Source of the DNA: Candidatus Segatella violae
Lineage (GTDB): Bacteria; Bacteroidota; Bacteroidia; Bacteroidales; Bacteroidaceae
Length of the DNA: 26,241 bases
Reading direction: 5' to 3'
Assembly: GCA_002440225.1 (NCBI GenBank)
Contig: DJSH01000066.1
Span: 975-27,215, forward strand
Shown here piece by piece: positions 24,232 to 26,241 of the stretch (positions are counted from its first letter, which is position 1; every line of letters starts with the position of its first letter). Both the position numbers and the translations under genes were made by a program. The notes below the pieces were generated by a model. The model had not been told where the DNA came from and did not search any database. It saw only the letters and a list, made by a program, of their open reading frames with translations.

Positions 24232-24274
24232 GAAACGCATCCTTGCTTATATCAAGATAAGAAAGATGCGTTTC
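24232..24274 (-). terminator. Hairpin after fabH, probable terminator
   Basis: GAAACGCATC (24232-24241) pairs perfectly with GATGCGTTTC (24265-24274). A smaller inner stem CTTAT/ATAAG lies inside the loop. On the minus strand only three U residues follow, so termination may be partial. It lies 34 nt past the fabH stop. Confidence 0.6.
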
Positions 24275-24307
24275 CTTTAATTATAGATAATTAGTATTTT
24301 CTATTCA

Positions 24308-25321
24308 TTACTTTCCGAAAGCAGCACCGTCATAAGCCCACTTATAGAAAGACGCGCCATGAACGAATCCTGCACCAAATGCTGTGAAGATGATGTTATC
24401 ACCCTTCTTCAATTTGCTTTCAGCATCCCATAGTGCCAATGGGATTGTAGCAGCACTTGTGTTACCATAATGATCGATATTCACCACAACCTTGTCGAGA
24501 GGTATTCCCGCACGCTTGGTAACAGCCTCGATGATTCGAAGGTTGGCCTCGTGAGGTACCACCCAATTCACATCATCAGCAGTAAGATTGTTCATCTCCA
24601 TAATCTTCATCACGTCATTGCTCATGTCGGTAACTGCATAACGGAACACAGTGCGACCTTCCTGATAAAGATAATGCAAGCGATGATCTACTGTAAAATG
24701 TGAAGGAGGGCAAACAGAACCACCCGCCTTCATGTGAAGGAAAGGCAAACCTTGTCCGTCAGTACGAAGGTATGAGTTCTGAACACCTACATTTTCCTCT
24801 TCTGTAGCCTCTACAAGAACCGCACCTGCACCATCTCCGAAGAGCACACAAGTAGAGCGGTCTGTGTAGTCAACTAATGAAGACATCTTATCTGCACCGA
24901 TAACGATGATTTTCTTATATCTTCCACTCTGAATCATGCTTGCCGCAACATCAAGAGTGAACAAGAAACCGCAGCAAGCAGCAGAAAAATCGAATGCGAA
25001 AGCATTCTTTAATCCGAGCTTACCGAGAACGATAGATGCTGTAGAAGGGAATTTGTAGTCAGGTGTCGTGGTTGTTACAATCAGAGCATCGATTGTATCT
25101 GGATCAACGCCAGTCTTTTGGATAAGCTGCTTGGCAGCCTTGCGGGCCAAGTAGCTTGTACCGAGACCTTCCTCTGTAAGGATGCGGCGCTCTTTGATAC
25201 CTACACGGGTGGTAATCCACTCATCGTTGGTATCTACCATGCGCGAGAGCTCCTCGTTGTTGAGGATATAGTCTGGCACATAGCCGCCGACACCTGTGAT
25301 TACAGCATTAATTTTACCCAT
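24308..25321 (-). CDS. fabH: Beta-ketoacyl-ACP synthase III
   Basis: FabH condenses an acyl-CoA primer with malonyl-ACP to start fatty acid synthesis and sets the chain type. The catalytic triad is visible: Cys116 in DFSAACCGF, His257 in VVPHEAN and Asn287 in HYGNTSAA. The N-terminal ITGVGGYVPDYILNNEELS and TNDEWITTRVGIKERR are typical. The length (337 aa) is normal. The ATG at 25321 shares its last-listed base with the rpmF stop (TAATG), so translation is coupled. The yceD-rpmF-fabH order is widespread in bacteria and ties ribosome and lipid synthesis together. Position 117 is Cys where many FabH proteins have Ser or Gly. Confidence 0.96.
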   Translation of the reverse strand: MGKINAVITGVGGYVPDYILNNEELSRMVDTNDEWITTRVGIKERRILTEEGLGTSYLARKAAKQLIQKTGVDPDTIDALIVTTTTPDYKFPSTASIVLGKLGLKNAFAFDFSAACCGFLFTLDVAASMIQSGRYKKIIVIGADKMSSLVDYTDRSTCVLFGDGAGAVLVEATEEENVGVQNSYLRTDGQGLPFLHMKAGGSVCPPSHFTVDHRLHYLYQEGRTVFRYAVTDMSNDVMKIMEMNNLTADDVNWVVPHEANLRIIEAVTKRAGIPLDKVVVNIDHYGNTSAATIPLALWDAESKLKKGDNIIFTAFGAGFVHGASFYKWAYDGAAFGK

Positions 25322-25506
25322 TATTCAGCTGCTTCCTTTACGATTGCAACCTTACCACGATAGTAACCGCAAGTAGGGCAAACAGTGTGGTATACATAGT
25401 ATGCACCACAGTTAGGGCAAACTGCCAATGTAGGAGCTACTGCCTTATCATGAGTTCTTCTCTTAAGTGTACGTGTCTTTGACTGTCTTCTTTTAGGATG
25501 TGCCAT
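25321..25506 (-). CDS. rpmF: 50S ribosomal protein L32
   Basis: The 61-aa basic protein of the large ribosomal subunit begins MAHPKRRQSKTRTLKRRTHD, the canonical L32 N-terminus (usually MAVPKR). The four-cysteine zinc ribbon is complete: C30, C33, C43 and C46 in CPNCGAYYVYHTVCPTCG. This is therefore the zinc-binding form and not the Cys-free paralog used under zinc limitation. It overlaps fabH by one base and lies 29 nt after the DUF177 gene. Confidence 0.97.
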   Translation of the reverse strand: MAHPKRRQSKTRTLKRRTHDKAVAPTLAVCPNCGAYYVYHTVCPTCGYYRGKVAIVKEAAE

Positions 25507-25535
25507 AATTTTTTAATGTTTTAAATTTTACTTTT

Positions 25536-26054
25536 TTACTTTTTCAATTTTAAGAGTGCTGCCCAGCGTGGGTCTATAGCTTGCTCTTCTTCCTCACCGC
25601 TTCGGGCGGCAGAATGCTGATTGAGCATTTCAATCATAGCAGGGTTGCATTTTCCAGGTGCATGCACATGCTTGATGGGAATGTTGAGATCTATAAATTC
25701 ATAGATAAACCAAGCGACATCGAGTATTCCTTCGTTCTCGGCCACAGTCACGAGGTCATCATCTTCTGAGTAGTCTTCTCCGAATTTTGCAACAATTCTG
25801 TCATCGCTCATAATCTGCTGATCCATGTCGTCGAGACAGATGTCACAAGGTATGTGTACCACTCCTTCAGTATGAAAGTTGAGTTCGAAAAAGTCATCAG
25901 TCCTGTTGATGGACAGACAGCTCACCAATTCTCCTCTCTGTACATCAGGAGCTTCGATCGCCTTGAAGTATTCATCATCAAGCTTCAACTCCAAGTTTGT
26001 GATGCCTTGGGGTAATGCTTTCAAATCAATCTTAAAACTATCTATATTACACAT
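25536..26054 (-). CDS. yceD: DUF177/YceD family protein
   Basis: This protein belongs to the DUF177 family, whose gene usually precedes rpmF; members are linked to 23S rRNA accumulation in plants and E. coli, and the biochemical role is unsettled. The ATG at 26054 gives 172 aa (MCNIDSFKIDLKALPQG); the longer TTG start at 26060 is rejected. The family hallmark is a paired-cysteine motif near the middle, here HIPCDICLDDM (C70, C73). A third Cys136 lies in APGKCNPAM. An acidic stretch (FGEDYSEDDD) follows the motif, and the C-terminus DPRWAALLKLKK is typical of Bacteroidota members. It is the first gene of the rpmF-fabH operon, with a TAnnTTTG element 31 nt upstream. Confidence 0.87.
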   Translation of the reverse strand: MCNIDSFKIDLKALPQGITNLELKLDDEYFKAIEAPDVQRGELVSCLSINRTDDFFELNFHTEGVVHIPCDICLDDMDQQIMSDDRIVAKFGEDYSEDDDLVTVAENEGILDVAWFIYEFIDLNIPIKHVHAPGKCNPAMIEMLNQHSAARSGEEEEQAIDPRWAALLKLKK

Positions 26055-26084
26055 ATTCAATATATACTATATTGTTTCGGGCTG

Positions 26085-26092
26085 CAAAGTTA
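26085..26092 (-). promoter_or_regulatory. Putative -7 element of the yceD-rpmF-fabH operon
   Basis: TAACTTTG on the minus strand matches TAnnTTTG, identical to the element at the ompA-family gene. No TTTG -33 is present at 19-21 nt. The upstream DNA (26093-26220) is A/T-rich with nothing else recognised. Confidence 0.55.
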
Positions 26093-26221
26093 CAAATAAT
26101 TTTTGAGATAAAATAATTTTTTATGTAAAAATCACTAAAATCTCTCATTATTAAGCCATTATTCTTCAGAATGGTTGCATTTCAGCCCTTGTTTACAATT
26201 TAAACTTTATCAAACTGACAC

Positions 26222-26241
26222 AAAAAAAGCCCCGACTACAT
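26222..26241 (-). terminator. Possible 3' arm and U-tract of a terminator cut by the window edge
   Basis: On the minus strand the edge reads AGTCGGGGC followed by seven T residues, the form of the 3' half of an intrinsic terminator. The matching 5' arm would lie beyond base 26241. If so, the next gene to the right is also on the minus strand. Confidence 0.4.

Noticed and set aside
24163..24240. Longer Era with 26 extra N-terminal residues
   Set aside because: The upstream ATG lies in the fabH terminator hairpin and the extra residues do not belong to the Era fold.
26093..26221. A/T-rich region right of the yceD promoter
   Set aside because: No open frame, RNA gene or repeat could be supported here.

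Overview
The window carries housekeeping genes of a Bacteroidota bacterium, most likely a Prevotella/Segatella-like member of the Bacteroidales. The evidence is the set of protein families (a pseudouridine synthase with a long Gly/Arg/Tyr-rich N-terminus, an OmpA-type porin, an OstA-like protein next to SurA-like isomerases, MlaE/MlaF-type transport genes), the A+T-rich intergenic DNA, and repeated promoter elements of the Bacteroidota form TAnnTTTG just upstream of genes. The genus is an inference; no rRNA gene is present. I see no mobile element, phage gene, CRISPR array or defence system. All stretches longer than 300 bases are covered by genes.

Layout. Nearly everything is on the minus strand, so each operon reads right to left. 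Positions 1-559 hold the N-terminal part of asnS, cut by the window edge. Then come an RluB-type 23S rRNA pseudouridine synthase (626-2080), purB (2146-3492), two tandem tRNA-Val(TAC) genes (3620-3818) with a well-formed promoter, and an OmpA-family porin (4045-5223). A tight cluster runs guaB (13043) to a parvulin isomerase, a SurA-like two-parvulin isomerase, an OstA-like protein and mutL (stop at 5393). Upstream are recQ, then clpX, clpP, tig and lptB. At 19.8 kb transcription diverges: lptB reads left, while a two-gene ABC transporter (MlaE-type permease and MlaF-type ATPase) reads right and ends at 21396 in a shared perfect palindrome. The right end holds a probable operon of a DUF177/YceD protein, rpmF, fabH, era, der and a small lipoprotein, with a probable internal terminator between fabH and era.

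How the genes work together. There are three themes. One is envelope building: OstA-like, SurA-like and a second isomerase, LptB, MlaE/MlaF, OmpA and FabH. Another is ribosome and protein quality control: RluB, L32, YceD, Era, Der, trigger factor, ClpP and ClpX. The third is nucleotide and DNA metabolism: PurB, GuaB, MutL and RecQ.

No new multi-gene system is apparent. The best leads are small non-coding signals: alternative hairpins between the two tRNA-Val genes, a TTTTCnnGAAAA motif shared by the ompA and guaB upstream regions, a long inverted repeat around the clpP promoter, a hairpin just in front of asnS, and a REP-like inverted pair between era and der. Lineage-type departures from model-organism motifs are visible in ClpX, trigger factor and MutL.
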